Source: Streptomyces sp. MMBL 11-1 (GTDB lineage: Bacteria > Actinomycetota > Actinomycetes > Streptomycetales > Streptomycetaceae). From it: a stretch of DNA of 64,000 bases. The stretch lies in the NCBI RefSeq assembly GCF_028622875.1, contig NZ_CP117709.1:5335001-5399000 (forward strand). Direction: 5' to 3'. Shown one piece after another: positions 36,946-44,729 of this stretch. The notes below the pieces were generated by a model. That model made no database searches. It saw only the letters and a list, made by a program, of their open reading frames with translations, and had not been told where the DNA came from. Every line of letters starts with the position of its first letter. The stretch's first letter is position 1. The position numbers and the translations under genes were made by a program.

Positions 36946-38430
36946 ATGACAGATACCAGCGACCGGGGCGGCCCTGCGTCACCGATCCCGGACGATGCCG
37001 ATGTCATGTCGCGCGACATGCGGTGGTTCACCTACGCGACGGGGCTCGGTGTCCGGGTGGAGCCGGCGGCCGTCCCCGAGCCACGCCCGGACACCGAGGT
37101 CGCGCCCGCGCTCCCGGAGGCGGCGCTCGGCGACCGGACGCCCCTGCCCCGGGGCACGGCGGAGCTGCTGGAGCGGGCGCCCTATCCGCACGGCCGGGCC
37201 GGCGCCCCGCGCGAGAGGGCCGACGCCCTCGGGCACGCCCTGGTCGCGGGCTTCGGCCTGCAACGGCGGGAGCCGGAGAACCCGTTCAACGACCACCGCC
37301 CCTACCCCTCGGTGCGGGCGAAGTTTCCCGTCCAGGTGTTCGTCCGGGACGGCCGCCACCGCCGGGTGCTCGACCTCTACCGGCACGCGCTGACCGGTGT
37401 GGGACGCCAGGACGGGGCGGCCGGTCCGCTGGAGGTGGCGCTGGCCGGGAGGTACACCCGGCTGCCCGACTCCTACCGGTGGTTCCGCAGCTCCCTGATC
37501 GGCCTCGAACTGGGCGTCAACCTCCGCCAGTTGTGTCTGGGCTTGGACCTGTTCGGCCTGTCCGGAAAGCTGCGGCTGCCGGACCGGGACGCGGCGGGTC
37601 TGCTGACGGACTTCGGCCTGACGCCCGAGTCGGAGTGGTCCCTGCCGCTGACCGTGGCCCTGGAGGACGGCGGGCCGCCCGCCGCCGCGCCCCCCGCGGA
37701 GCGGGCCGCCGACCCCGTCCTCGACGGGATCCTGACCGTCAACCGCTCCCAGGACTTCACGGGCCCCTCCGCCCCGCTCGGCCCGTCCGTCCCGGCCGGA
37801 CTGCCCCGGGACGGGACGCTGTCCTGGGCGGAGGTGCTGTGGCGCCGCAGCGCGGGACGGATGCCGCGCGGCATGTACGGCATGACCGGCCGCAGGCGGC
37901 CGGTGCCCGAGCGGACGCTGCGCGAGGCCGTCAGCTGGCTGAACGTCCCGCCCCCCGGCCCGCACCTGGCCGCCGCCTGGGAGGAACTGCGCCTGACCGC
38001 CGTGTTCCAGGGCATCGAGGGGCATGCCGACGGGGTCTGGCACCTGCGAGACGGCCGGCCGGTGCTGCACCGGGCCCAGCCCGGCGCCGCGTCCGTACTG
38101 GAGGAGCACTACGGCTACCCCGTCACCCCGTACGCCGGGGGCGACGTCCGGCACGCGAGCGTGGTGTGGTTCCTCTCCGCGAGCCCACGAAGGCTCGTGG
38201 AACGGCTGGGCCCCGGCGGATTCACCGCCGCCCAGTACGCGGCGGGCTGGGCGGCCCAGGGCATTTCGCTGGCCGCCGCCGCCACCGGTCTGTACGCGAG
38301 GCCCGCGCGGGCCTTCCAGGAAGTTCCGACGAAGCAACTCCTCGGCCTGGACGCCGAGGAGATGATCGTCTGTGCCGCCATCACCGGGACCCCGCGCTTC
38401 GAGGGGCTGTTGTGCGACCTACGCCTGTGA
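36946..38430 (+). CDS. SagB/ThcOx-type azoline dehydrogenase
   Basis: This 494-residue protein is the FMN-dependent dehydrogenase that would aromatise azolines to azoles (TbtE-like). The first half has YPHGRAGAPRERADALGHAL and the nitroreductase-like YRWFRSSLIGLELGVNLRQL. The second half repeats a related fold, with TLSWAEVLWRRSAGRMPRGM at its start and VVWFLSASPRRLVERLG with QYAAGWAAQGISLAAAATGL near its end. Two nitroreductase-like halves are normal for this family. ATG at 36946 follows GGAG; an 82-bp gap separates it from ycaO. Confidence 0.85.
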   Translation: MTDTSDRGGPASPIPDDADVMSRDMRWFTYATGLGVRVEPAAVPEPRPDTEVAPALPEAALGDRTPLPRGTAELLERAPYPHGRAGAPRERADALGHALVAGFGLQRREPENPFNDHRPYPSVRAKFPVQVFVRDGRHRRVLDLYRHALTGVGRQDGAAGPLEVALAGRYTRLPDSYRWFRSSLIGLELGVNLRQLCLGLDLFGLSGKLRLPDRDAAGLLTDFGLTPESEWSLPLTVALEDGGPPAAAPPAERAADPVLDGILTVNRSQDFTGPSAPLGPSVPAGLPRDGTLSWAEVLWRRSAGRMPRGMYGMTGRRRPVPERTLREAVSWLNVPPPGPHLAAAWEELRLTAVFQGIEGHADGVWHLRDGRPVLHRAQPGAASVLEEHYGYPVTPYAGGDVRHASVVWFLSASPRRLVERLGPGGFTAAQYAAGWAAQGISLAAAATGLYARPARAFQEVPTKQLLGLDAEEMIVCAAITGTPRFEGLLCDLRL

Positions 38431-39464
38431 CGAGAGGGCAGAAGTTGACGGACACATCCGAGACCGCGCGCGCCGGGGACGGCGACACCGGCTCCGGCAC
38501 CGTGTGGCGGACCTGGCATCTGCACGTGTCGAGCGGCGACCGCAGCGTGCACGACCGGGTGCTGGTCGAGGCGGTCGTGCCGCTGATCCACACCCTGCCG
38601 GACCGGCCGTGGTTCTTCCTCCGCTACTGGCACGGCGGCCCCCATGTCCGCCTGCGCGTAGGGGATCTGACGGACGAGCAGGCCGCGTCGGCCGAGCGGC
38701 TCCTCGCCGAGCGCCTCGCGGACGCCGGGCGGCTGCGGGAGGGCGAGACGGCGATGAGCCCGGCGGACTACGCGCGGACCGCCTCCTCCATGACCACGGC
38801 CGGGGACCAGCCCTCCCACCAGGAGGTCACCGGCATGCTGGAGCCCGGTGTCCACCGCTTCGCCTACCACCCGGAGTACGAGCGGTACGGCGGCCGGGAA
38901 CTCCTGCCGGAGAGCGAGCGGCTCTTCGAGCTCTCCAGCAGGCTGGTTCTCTCCTTTCTCCGGCGGGGGCCCTCCGCCGGGGCCCGGGCTCTGCTGGCCC
39001 TGCGCGCCACCGTCTGCGCCGGGCGGGCGCTCGGCGACGACCCCGCCGAGGAGGCGGCCTTCTACGATCACGGACTGCGCGCCTGGCGTACGTGGGCAGC
39101 CGGCTACGGCTACACGGAGCGGCAGCTCGACGAGCTGTACCGGGCCGCCCGGCCGACCGACGAGCTGCGGGCCAAAGTGGCGGGGGGAGACACCGCGGGC
39201 CCGCTGGCACCGTGGCAGGCGGCGCTCACCGGACTGTCGGACCGGATACGGCGGGAGACCCCGCTCCACCCGGCACAGGTCACCGTCTCCCACGTCCACA
39301 TGCTGCACAACCGCCTCGGCCTGCGGGCGGTCGAGGAATACCAGACCTATGCCCGGCTGGCGAGGCTCTTCCCCGTCCGGTCGGCCCCCGAAGGGGCGCC
39401 CCCTTCCGACCACTCCGGACCGGCGCAGAGCGGCGCGGTCCTGACACCCGAGGAGCACCGATGA
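38427..39464 (+). CDS. Thiopeptide-type LanB elimination-domain protein
   Basis: This protein of about 345 residues is a stand-alone LanB C-terminal domain (thiopeptide-type bacteriocin biosynthesis domain). It has the N-terminal strand WRTWHLHVSSGDRSVHDRVL, the hallmark WFFLRYWHGGPHVRLRV near residue 65, and the C-terminal SHVHMLHNRLGL that matches the HMxxNR motif. It should eliminate glutamate from glutamylated Ser to give dehydroalanine, partnering the protein at 30576. GTG 38427 overlaps the previous stop as GTGA; a TTG at 38445 with AGAGGG upstream is an alternative start. Confidence 0.82.
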   Translation: MTRGQKLTDTSETARAGDGDTGSGTVWRTWHLHVSSGDRSVHDRVLVEAVVPLIHTLPDRPWFFLRYWHGGPHVRLRVGDLTDEQAASAERLLAERLADAGRLREGETAMSPADYARTASSMTTAGDQPSHQEVTGMLEPGVHRFAYHPEYERYGGRELLPESERLFELSSRLVLSFLRRGPSAGARALLALRATVCAGRALGDDPAEEAAFYDHGLRAWRTWAAGYGYTERQLDELYRAARPTDELRAKVAGGDTAGPLAPWQAALTGLSDRIRRETPLHPAQVTVSHVHMLHNRLGLRAVEEYQTYARLARLFPVRSAPEGAPPSDHSGPAQSGAVLTPEEHR

Positions 39465-40378
39465 GCACCAGCCCCACCACCGCCACCGCCCGCGCAGGGG
39501 CTCCCCCCACACCGGCCGTCATCGCCCGCGCCATCGGCGTCACCCGGCACTACGGGGACACCGTCGCCCTGGACAACGTGGACTTCACCGTGCGGGAGGG
39601 CGAGTTCATCGGCCTGCTCGGGCCGAACGGCGCCGGCAAGACCACGCTGCTCAACTCCCTGCTGGGGCTGCGCAAGCCGACCTCCGGGCGCATCGAGCTG
39701 TTCGGAGGCTCCCCCACGAACCCGGCCAGCCGGCGGTTCATCGGCGTCACCCCGCAGGAGAGCGGCGTACCGCCGACCCTGCGGGTGGCCGAAGCGGTCG
39801 ACTTCGTGGCCGCGCACTTCAAGGAGACCGAGGACCGGGACGAGCTGCTGGAGCGGTTCGACCTGACCAAGGAGGCCCGCCGCCAGACCGGCGGACTCTC
39901 CGGCGGCCAGAAGCGCCGTCTGGCGCTCGCCCTGGCGTTCGTCGGGCGCCCGCGCCTGGTCATCCTCGACGAGCCGACCACCGGCCTGGACGTGGAGTCC
40001 CGGCGGATGCTGTGGGACCGCATCCGCGAGTTCCACGAGGGCGGTGGCACCGTCCTGCTCACCACGCACTACCTGGAGGAGATCGAGGCCCTGGCCAAGC
40101 GGGTGGTGGTGATCGCCCAGGGCCGCATCCGGGCGGACGACAGTGTGGGCGCCATCCGGGGGATGGCCCATATGCAGCGGGTGTCCATGAACGCCGGACC
40201 GCTGCCGGACCTGCCGGGCGTCATCAGCGAGGAGCGGACGGAGGAGCGGGTCGAGCTGATGACCCACGACGCCGATCAGCTGGTCCGGGCACTGGTGCGC
40301 CAGGGCGTGGAGTTCTCCGGCCTCGCCGTCCAGCAGGCCACGCTCGAAGAAGCCTTCCTGGTGATCTCCCAGTCCTGA
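39461..40378 (+). CDS. ABC transporter ATP-binding protein
   Basis: This 305-residue ATPase has Walker A GPNGAGKTT near residue 54, signature LSGGQKRR, Walker B LVILDEPTTGLD and the switch His in TTHYLEE. It is of the DrrA/CcmA type that pairs with an ABC-2 permease for drug or peptide export. The overlap with the elimination-domain gene (ATGA) puts it in the maturation operon, so export and probably self-protection from the product are its likely tasks. Confidence 0.94.
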   Translation: MSTSPTTATARAGAPPTPAVIARAIGVTRHYGDTVALDNVDFTVREGEFIGLLGPNGAGKTTLLNSLLGLRKPTSGRIELFGGSPTNPASRRFIGVTPQESGVPPTLRVAEAVDFVAAHFKETEDRDELLERFDLTKEARRQTGGLSGGQKRRLALALAFVGRPRLVILDEPTTGLDVESRRMLWDRIREFHEGGGTVLLTTHYLEEIEALAKRVVVIAQGRIRADDSVGAIRGMAHMQRVSMNAGPLPDLPGVISEERTEERVELMTHDADQLVRALVRQGVEFSGLAVQQATLEEAFLVISQS

Positions 40379-40411
40379 CCCCCCGCACCTCCCACGAAAG
40401 TGCTTGAGGCC

Positions 40412-41152
40412 ATGTCATCACTGACCCTTGTCCATGCCCGCTACCAGCTGGTCGAGCTCAGCCGCATCCCCATGGCGATCATCGGCGCGGCCTTCTTCCC
40501 GGCCGCCTCGCTGATCTTCTTCGTGGTGCCCAACACCAAGGACGACCCTGTCGGGGCCACCCTCGCCACGGCCTCGATGGTGGTCTTCGCGGCGATGATC
40601 AGCAATCTCTTCGGCCACGGCACCGGTGTGGCCGAAGACCGCTCCCAGCCCTGGGACCCCTACACCCGCACCCTGCCGATCGGCCCGGCGGTGCGGTTCG
40701 GCAGCCGCATCATCACCGGTCTCGCGATGATGCTGTTCTCGATGGTCCCGGTCGTGATCGTGGCGGCGTTCTTCACCCCCGCCACCCTTTCGCCGGCCCG
40801 CTTCCTGCTGGCGATCGGCGTGGTGATCCTCGTCTCCGTGCCGTTCACCATGATGGGGCTGGCGATCGGCTACCTGCTCTCCACCAAGGCGGCGATCGCC
40901 ACCGTCCAGCTCGTCTTCCTGCCCCTGGCCTTCGCGGGAGGGCTGCTGGCAGGCCCGGGCGAGGCGCCCGGATTCATCGAGGCGATCGCCCCGTTCGTCC
41001 CGACGCGGGGCTCCGCCGAGCTGATGTGGGCGACCGTCGGCGACTACGACATCAACCCGGTCGCCATCGTGTCGCTCGTGGTCTGGACCGCCGGTCTGGC
41101 CGCCCTCGCGTTCTACGCCTACCAGCGTGACGAGGGACGCCGCTACCACTGA
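40412..41152 (+). CDS. ABC-2 type transporter permease
   Basis: This 246-residue membrane protein has six predicted hydrophobic segments (for example AIIGAAFFPAASLIFFVVP and MMLFSMVPVVIVAAFF) and the ABC-2 layout LVHARYQLVELSRIPMAIIG at its start. It lies 33 bp after its ATPase gene and should form the dimeric exporter with it. ATG at 40412 with GAGG upstream is preferred over a GTG four codons earlier. It is the last gene of the operon that began at 29434. Confidence 0.92.
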   Translation: MSSLTLVHARYQLVELSRIPMAIIGAAFFPAASLIFFVVPNTKDDPVGATLATASMVVFAAMISNLFGHGTGVAEDRSQPWDPYTRTLPIGPAVRFGSRIITGLAMMLFSMVPVVIVAAFFTPATLSPARFLLAIGVVILVSVPFTMMGLAIGYLLSTKAAIATVQLVFLPLAFAGGLLAGPGEAPGFIEAIAPFVPTRGSAELMWATVGDYDINPVAIVSLVVWTAGLAALAFYAYQRDEGRRYH

Positions 41153-41194
41153 GCCCCGACGGACCGCCCGGGCGCCCCCGGCGGCTGCGCCCGG

Positions 41195-42832
41195 CTACCG
41201 GGTGGCCCGGCGCAGCCGCCGCCCGAACTCCATGAGCAGCGCCGCGAGCCCGTCCGCGTCGGGGGCCGCGCCGAACAGGTAGCGGTCGGGGCGGATCAGG
41301 ACCGCCCCGGCCGGCAGCGATTCCAGCCAGGGCAGCCAGTGGCCGTCGGCGTCCAGCACCGTGTCCGGCCCGGGTGTCGGACCGCCGTCGGCGCGCACGA
41401 CGGTCACCACCCGGCCGCGTACCAGCCGCAGCGTCTCCAGCGCGGCGGGGGACAGGGTGTCCGCGAGGTTCTCGCGGCACAGCAGTACGAAGCCGGGGCC
41501 GAGCACGGAGTCGGCCGGGCCCGGACCTTCGGGGCCGGTCAGCCGGGCCCGGCCGGTGAGTTCACCGGCCGGAGGCCCGCCGTCGGCGAGGAAGCCCTTG
41601 GCCAGGGGCTCGCCCAGCGGGCTCGCGGAGCGCGTCGAGCCGGCGGGGCGCGCCGGTTCGGACGGCCGGGACGGGCCGGGGGAGGGGGCGGTCATCGCCC
41701 GGTCCCTGTCGGCCGCCGCGGCCGGGTCGGTCACGCAGATCAGCCGCCCGAGCCGCACGGAGAGGTCGATCGCCTGCTGGACGTGGGCGCGGCGCTCCTG
41801 CTCGTAGCTGTCGAGGAGGGCCTCCCCGGCCCGGCCGCCCAGCACCAGGTCGAGCTTCCAGGCGAGGTTCGCGGCATCCCGGAAGCCGGAGCACATGCCC
41901 TGGCCGGCGAACGGCGGCATCTGATGGGCCGCGTCCCCGGCCAGCAGCACCCGCCCGCGTCGCCACTGCTCGGCGTTGCGGGCCCGGAAGGTGTAGGTGG
42001 CGTGGCGGGTCAGTGTGGCGTTGTCCGGCCCGGCGGAGAACATCGACAGCAGCCGCCAGGCGTTCTCCTCGGTGCCGAACTCCGCCCGGTCCTCCCCGGG
42101 CATCCGCATGAACTCCCAGCGGCGGCGGCCCGGTCCGCAGGAGACGGCCACCCGTGGCCGGGCGGGATCGGCGATCTGGAGGTTGGACGGCGGGAAGTCC
42201 TCCGGGCGGTCCGGCACCACATCGCAGGCCAGCCAGTCCAGGGCGAAGCCGGAGTCGGCCCAGCCGACGCCCAGGGAGCGCCGCACGAAGCTGCCCGCAC
42301 CGTCGCAGCCCACCACCCAGGAGGCGGTGAACGTCCGCCGCTCGCCGCCGCGTTCGTCCTCGGCGACCAGCTCGGCGCCGGAGCCGGATTCGGTCAGCCC
42401 CACGGCACGCAGGCCGCGGAGCACGCGCAGCGTGGGCAGTTCCTCGCCGCGGGCCGCGAGCGCGGCCTCAAGCCCCGGCTGGTACACGGAGGTGGAGTCC
42501 GGCCGGCCCGTCCCGTCCGAGCCGCCCAGCCCGATCCGCAGGAGCTGCCGTCCGGCGGCGTCGCTGACCACGTAGTCCTGCGAGGGCTCGGTGATGTCCC
42601 CGATCCGGCCGGTGACGCCGATGGCGTCGAGCGTACGGGCGGCCTCGGCGTCGAACGCCACCGCTCGCGGCAGACTGTACGGTTCCGGATGGCGCTCGAC
42701 GACGACGACCCGCCACCCGCTCTGGGCCAGCAGGATGGCCAGAACCTGCCCCACCGGCCCGTAGCCGACGACCAGGACATCGGCCTCCGGCGCGCCGGCG
42801 CTCCGATCGCGTGACCCAGATATCCCGTTCAT
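41195..42832 (-). CDS. FAD-dependent aromatic hydroxylase (PheA/TfdB/MhpA type)
   Basis: This 545-residue flavoprotein monooxygenase has the dinucleotide motif DVLVVGYGPVGQVLAILLAQ, the DG motif GCDGAGSFVRRSLG and the GD motif VLLAGDAAHQMPPFAGQGM, then a C-terminal thioredoxin-like tail. Such enzymes hydroxylate phenols with NAD(P)H and O2. A sensible target is the aminohydroxybenzoate unit or its peptide-bound form. The ATG at 42830-42832 has GGAGAAG upstream. It is convergent with the transporter genes and divergent from the precursor array, sharing the promoter region with palindrome 42959. Confidence 0.87.
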   Translation of the reverse strand: MNGISGSRDRSAGAPEADVLVVGYGPVGQVLAILLAQSGWRVVVVERHPEPYSLPRAVAFDAEAARTLDAIGVTGRIGDITEPSQDYVVSDAAGRQLLRIGLGGSDGTGRPDSTSVYQPGLEAALAARGEELPTLRVLRGLRAVGLTESGSGAELVAEDERGGERRTFTASWVVGCDGAGSFVRRSLGVGWADSGFALDWLACDVVPDRPEDFPPSNLQIADPARPRVAVSCGPGRRRWEFMRMPGEDRAEFGTEENAWRLLSMFSAGPDNATLTRHATYTFRARNAEQWRRGRVLLAGDAAHQMPPFAGQGMCSGFRDAANLAWKLDLVLGGRAGEALLDSYEQERRAHVQQAIDLSVRLGRLICVTDPAAAADRDRAMTAPSPGPSRPSEPARPAGSTRSASPLGEPLAKGFLADGGPPAGELTGRARLTGPEGPGPADSVLGPGFVLLCRENLADTLSPAALETLRLVRGRVVTVVRADGGPTPGPDTVLDADGHWLPWLESLPAGAVLIRPDRYLFGAAPDADGLAALLMEFGRRLRRATR

Positions 42833-42958
42833 GCTTCTCCTGTCCTGAATACCCGGTGTCCGGGTCGTACGGGTCCAGTCGTGATAATCGAGGCTCACCG
42901 TACCGATTCATCAAAGCGACATTTGCGCCCCTTCGAGCGGCTACCAGGCGGAGGCTGA

Positions 42959-42970
42959 TGACAAATGTCA
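42959..42970. promoter_or_regulatory. Cluster palindrome before precursor 1
   Basis: TGACAAATGTCA, flanked by AT on the left and GC on the right, lies 103 bp before the ATG of precursor 1 and 127 bp from the divergent monooxygenase start. An AGATTG hexamer about 20 bp downstream could be the -10 box. It could serve both directions. Confidence 0.75.
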
Positions 42971-43072
42971 GCGGCGCTTCGCGAGAGATTGCCAGCGCCG
43001 GAAGTGACCGAAATTATCCATGGTGCCACTTCTACCGAATGGCAGTCTTAATCAAGAAGGGAAAACACGTCA

Positions 43073-43237
43073 ATGAGCATGGCCATTGAGGCGATGAACG
43101 CGGACGCCCTGTTCGACTCCTTCGACATCGAGGAGCTGGACACCATGGAGGTCGCCGACGGCGTCGCCCTGCCCGAGATGGGCGCCTCGACGGGCAACAC
43201 CATGTGCTGCTCCTCGTCGTCCTCCTCCTGCTGCTGA
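43073..43237 (+). CDS. RiPP precursor peptide 1 (thiopeptide-type)
   Basis: This 54-residue precursor has an acidic leader with DALFDSFDIEELDTMEVADG and the ending VALPEMGA. By analogy with thiopeptide leaders such as that of thiocillin (which ends MGA before Ser1), cleavage before Ser39 gives the core STGNTMCCSSSSSSCC. Ser1 and one Ser of the hexaserine run would be the dehydroalanine partners for pyridine formation, and the four Cys would become thiazoles. The ribosome site AGAAGGGA lies upstream. Its 5' region differs from those of the other four genes, and a hairpin follows it. Confidence 0.93.
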   Translation: MSMAIEAMNADALFDSFDIEELDTMEVADGVALPEMGASTGNTMCCSSSSSSCC

Positions 43238-43251
43238 CGTAGCGGCACCAG

Positions 43252-43286
43252 CTGTCAGCGCGACAGGTCACCCTGCGCGCTGACAG
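43252..43286 (+). terminator. Hairpin after precursor 1
   Basis: Arms CTGTCAGCGCG (43252-43262) and CGCGCTGACAG (43276-43286) pair perfectly over 11 bp. There is no T-run, so it may terminate weakly or protect the mRNA 3' end. The same position after precursors 2 and 3 holds hairpins with compensating base changes. Confidence 0.7.
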
Positions 43287-43338
43287 TGCCACGGAGGAGA
43301 AACGCATACTCGGCAGGCGGTTACCCGGCAGGAATTGA

Positions 43339-43350
43339 TGACATATATCA
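43339..43350. promoter_or_regulatory. Cluster palindrome before precursor 2
   Basis: TGACATATATCA lies 96 bp before the start codon of precursor 2. A TAATTG hexamer about 20 bp downstream could be the -10 box. Confidence 0.72.
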
Positions 43351-43400
43351 GCTCCAGGTCAAGGGTAATTGCGTGCCGCGAACCGGTTGGAAATCGTGCA

Positions 43401-43422
43401 CCGCCGGTCTCGCGGCCGGCGG
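43401..43422 (+). promoter_or_regulatory. 5' UTR hairpin of precursor 2 (conserved in units 2-5)
   Basis: CCGCCGG (43401-43407) pairs with CCGGCGG (43416-43422) around TCTCGCGG. Equivalent structures precede precursors 3 and 5 and, with a damaged right arm, precursor 4. A conserved CCGGTTGGAAATC stretch lies just before. The hairpin ends about 12 bases before the ribosome site and could influence mRNA stability or translation. Confidence 0.5.
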
Positions 43423-43445
43423 CCAGAGCTTGGAGGTACACCAAG

Positions 43446-43610
43446 ATGAGCAAGATCGTGGAGACCATGGACGTGGACGCGATGTTCGACTCCTTCGACA
43501 TCGAGGAGCTGGGCACCATGGAGCTCGCGGACGGCGTCGCCCTGCCCGAGATGGGCGCCTCGAAGGGCGACTGGACCTGCTGCTCCTCGTCCTCTTCCTC
43601 CTGCTGCTGA
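43446..43610 (+). CDS. RiPP precursor peptide 2 (thiopeptide-type)
   Basis: This 54-residue precursor begins MSKIVETMDVDAMFDSFDIE and has the leader end VALPEMGA. The predicted core is SKGDWTCCSSSSSSCC: invariant Ser1, variable KGDWT, then CC-Ser6-CC. It has a strong ribosome site GGAGGT ten bases before the ATG and a GC-rich 5' UTR hairpin (43401-43422). The Trp and charged residues in the variable stretch distinguish it chemically from the other four. Confidence 0.94.
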   Translation: MSKIVETMDVDAMFDSFDIEELGTMELADGVALPEMGASKGDWTCCSSSSSSCC

Positions 43611-43623
43611 GGCAGGTGCTCCA

Positions 43624-43660
43624 GCTGTCTGCGCGACGGGTCTCCCGACGCGCAGACAGC
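43624..43660 (+). terminator. Hairpin after precursor 2
   Basis: Arms GCTGTCTGCGCG (43624-43635) and CGCGCAGACAGC (43649-43660) pair over 12 bp without mismatch. Compared with the hairpin after precursor 1, one pair is changed on both arms. Confidence 0.72.
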
Positions 43661-43713
43661 GCCACCGACGAGCTGTGAGCATCGGCGGAGGCCGTCGGTC
43701 TCCGGCGGGGAAC

Positions 43714-43890
43714 GCTGACAAATGTCAGCGCCCGGTCACGGGTCATTGCGTGCCGGGTACCGGTTGGAAATCGTAGGCACCGCCGGTCTCGTGAGCTGTT
43801 CCGCTCGTTCTCAGCCTGCCGCCGGTCCGGCGGCGGGCAGCACCACCCGCGCACCAGGCTTTCGGCGGGCGGCTGTCCGGCGGGAATTGC
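43714..43890 (+). other. Orphan precursor unit: promoter without a gene
   Basis: The exact palindrome GCTGACAAATGTCAGC (43714-43729) is followed by the same leader DNA as the other units (CGTGCCGGGTACCGGTTGGA, then ATCGTAGGCACCGCCGGTCTCG). Instead of a ribosome site and precursor gene the sequence then diverges into unrelated GC-rich DNA up to the next unit at 43891. I read this as a duplicated unit that lost its precursor gene. Confidence 0.65.
43716..43727. promoter_or_regulatory. Cluster palindrome of the orphan unit
   Basis: TGACAAATGTCA, identical to the site before precursor 1, is extended to the 16-bp palindrome GCTGACAAATGTCAGC. No precursor gene follows within 270 bp. Confidence 0.75.
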
Positions 43891-43902
43891 TGATCAAGTT
43901 CA
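43891..43902. promoter_or_regulatory. Degenerate cluster palindrome before precursor 3
   Basis: TGATCAAGTTCA keeps the outer TGA and TCA and lies 98 bp before precursor 3, the same spacing as the others. It departs from consensus in the inner arm bases, so this promoter may respond differently. Confidence 0.5.
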
Positions 43903-44000
43903 GTGCAGGCCCGGAGGGCGATCGTGTGCCGTTGGCGGTTGGAAATCACACGCACCGCCGGTCTCCCGGCCGGCGGGCCAGAGCTTGGGGGTACACCGAG

Positions 44001-44165
44001 ATGAGCAAGATCATGGAGACCATGGACGTGGACGCGATGTTCGACTCCTTCGACATCGAGGAGCTGGACACGCTGGAGATCGCGGACGGCGTCGCGCTGC
44101 CGGAGATGGGCGCCTCGTACCTGAACGCCCCCCTCTGCTGCTCCTCCTCGTCCTCCTGCTGCTGA
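44001..44165 (+). CDS. RiPP precursor peptide 3 (thiopeptide-type)
   Basis: This 54-residue precursor (MSKIMETMDVDAMFDSFDIE, leader end VALPEMGA) has the predicted core SYLNAPLCCSSSSSCC: Ser1, a six-residue variable part YLNAPL, then CC-Ser5-CC. One Ser fewer and one variable residue more keep the core at 16 residues, the same as precursors 1 and 2. The ribosome site GGGGGT precedes ATG. A perfect hairpin follows at 44179. Confidence 0.94.
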   Translation: MSKIMETMDVDAMFDSFDIEELDTLEIADGVALPEMGASYLNAPLCCSSSSSCC

Positions 44166-44178
44166 GGCAGGGACACCG

Positions 44179-44215
44179 GCTGTCCGCGCGGCGGGTCTCC
44201 TGACGCGCGGACAGC
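44179..44215 (+). terminator. Hairpin after precursor 3
   Basis: Arms GCTGTCCGCGCG (44179-44190) and CGCGCGGACAGC (44204-44215) pair over 12 bp. A third compensated base pair version of the hairpins after precursors 1 and 2. Confidence 0.72.
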
Positions 44216-44263
44216 GCCACCGGCGAGTATCGACGGGAGACATCGGTTTCCAGCAGGAAATGC

Positions 44264-44275
44264 TGACAAATATCA
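44264..44275. promoter_or_regulatory. Cluster palindrome before precursor 4
   Basis: TGACAAATATCA inside GCTGACAAATATCAGC lies 99 bp before the start codon of precursor 4. A TTATCG hexamer downstream could be the -10 box. Confidence 0.73.
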
Positions 44276-44374
44276 GCGCCCGGTCGAGAGTTATCGCGTG
44301 CCGGGTGCCGGTGGGAAATCGTGAGCACCGCCGGTCTCGCGGCCGACTGTCCAACAGCTTGGGGGCACATCAAG

Positions 44375-44554
44375 ATGAGCAAGATCCTGGGGACCGTGGA
44401 CGCTGACGCGGACGCGGACGCGATGTTCGACTCGTTCGACATCGAGGAGCTGGGCACGATGGAGTTCGCGGACGGCGTCGCGCTGCCGGAGATGGCCGCG
44501 TCGACCGCGCACGCGCCGCTCTGCTGCTCGTCCTCCTCCTCGGCCTGCTGCTGA
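44375..44554 (+). CDS. RiPP precursor peptide 4 (thiopeptide-type, variant)
   Basis: This 59-residue precursor (MSKILGTVDADADADAMFDS, leader end VALPEMAA) has the predicted core STAHAPLCCSSSSSACC. It differs from the others by an Asp-Ala repeat expansion in the leader and by an Ala between the serine run and the last CC. The variable part TAHAPL shares APL with precursor 3, which suggests these two are the closest duplicates. Only a weak hairpin remnant (GACAGC / GCTGTC) follows. Confidence 0.92.
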   Translation: MSKILGTVDADADADAMFDSFDIEELGTMEFADGVALPEMAASTAHAPLCCSSSSSACC

Positions 44555-44619
44555 CGCAGGAGCAGACAGCAACACCTGGGCAACAAGCATCCGGCAAGCG
44601 GCTGTCCGGCGTGCACCGC

Positions 44620-44630
44620 TGACGAGGTCA
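44620..44630. promoter_or_regulatory. Cluster palindrome before precursor 5
   Basis: TGACGAGGTCA within GCTGACGAGGTCAGC is a perfect-armed palindrome with a three-base centre, one base shorter than the others. It lies 100 bp before precursor 5. Confidence 0.6.
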
Positions 44631-44729
44631 GCGCCGGGCAGGGGAAAACGCGTGCCGGGGTACCGGTTGGAAATCACACGCACGCCGGCCTCCCGGCCGG
44701 CGGGCCAAGAGCTTGGGGGTACACACAAG

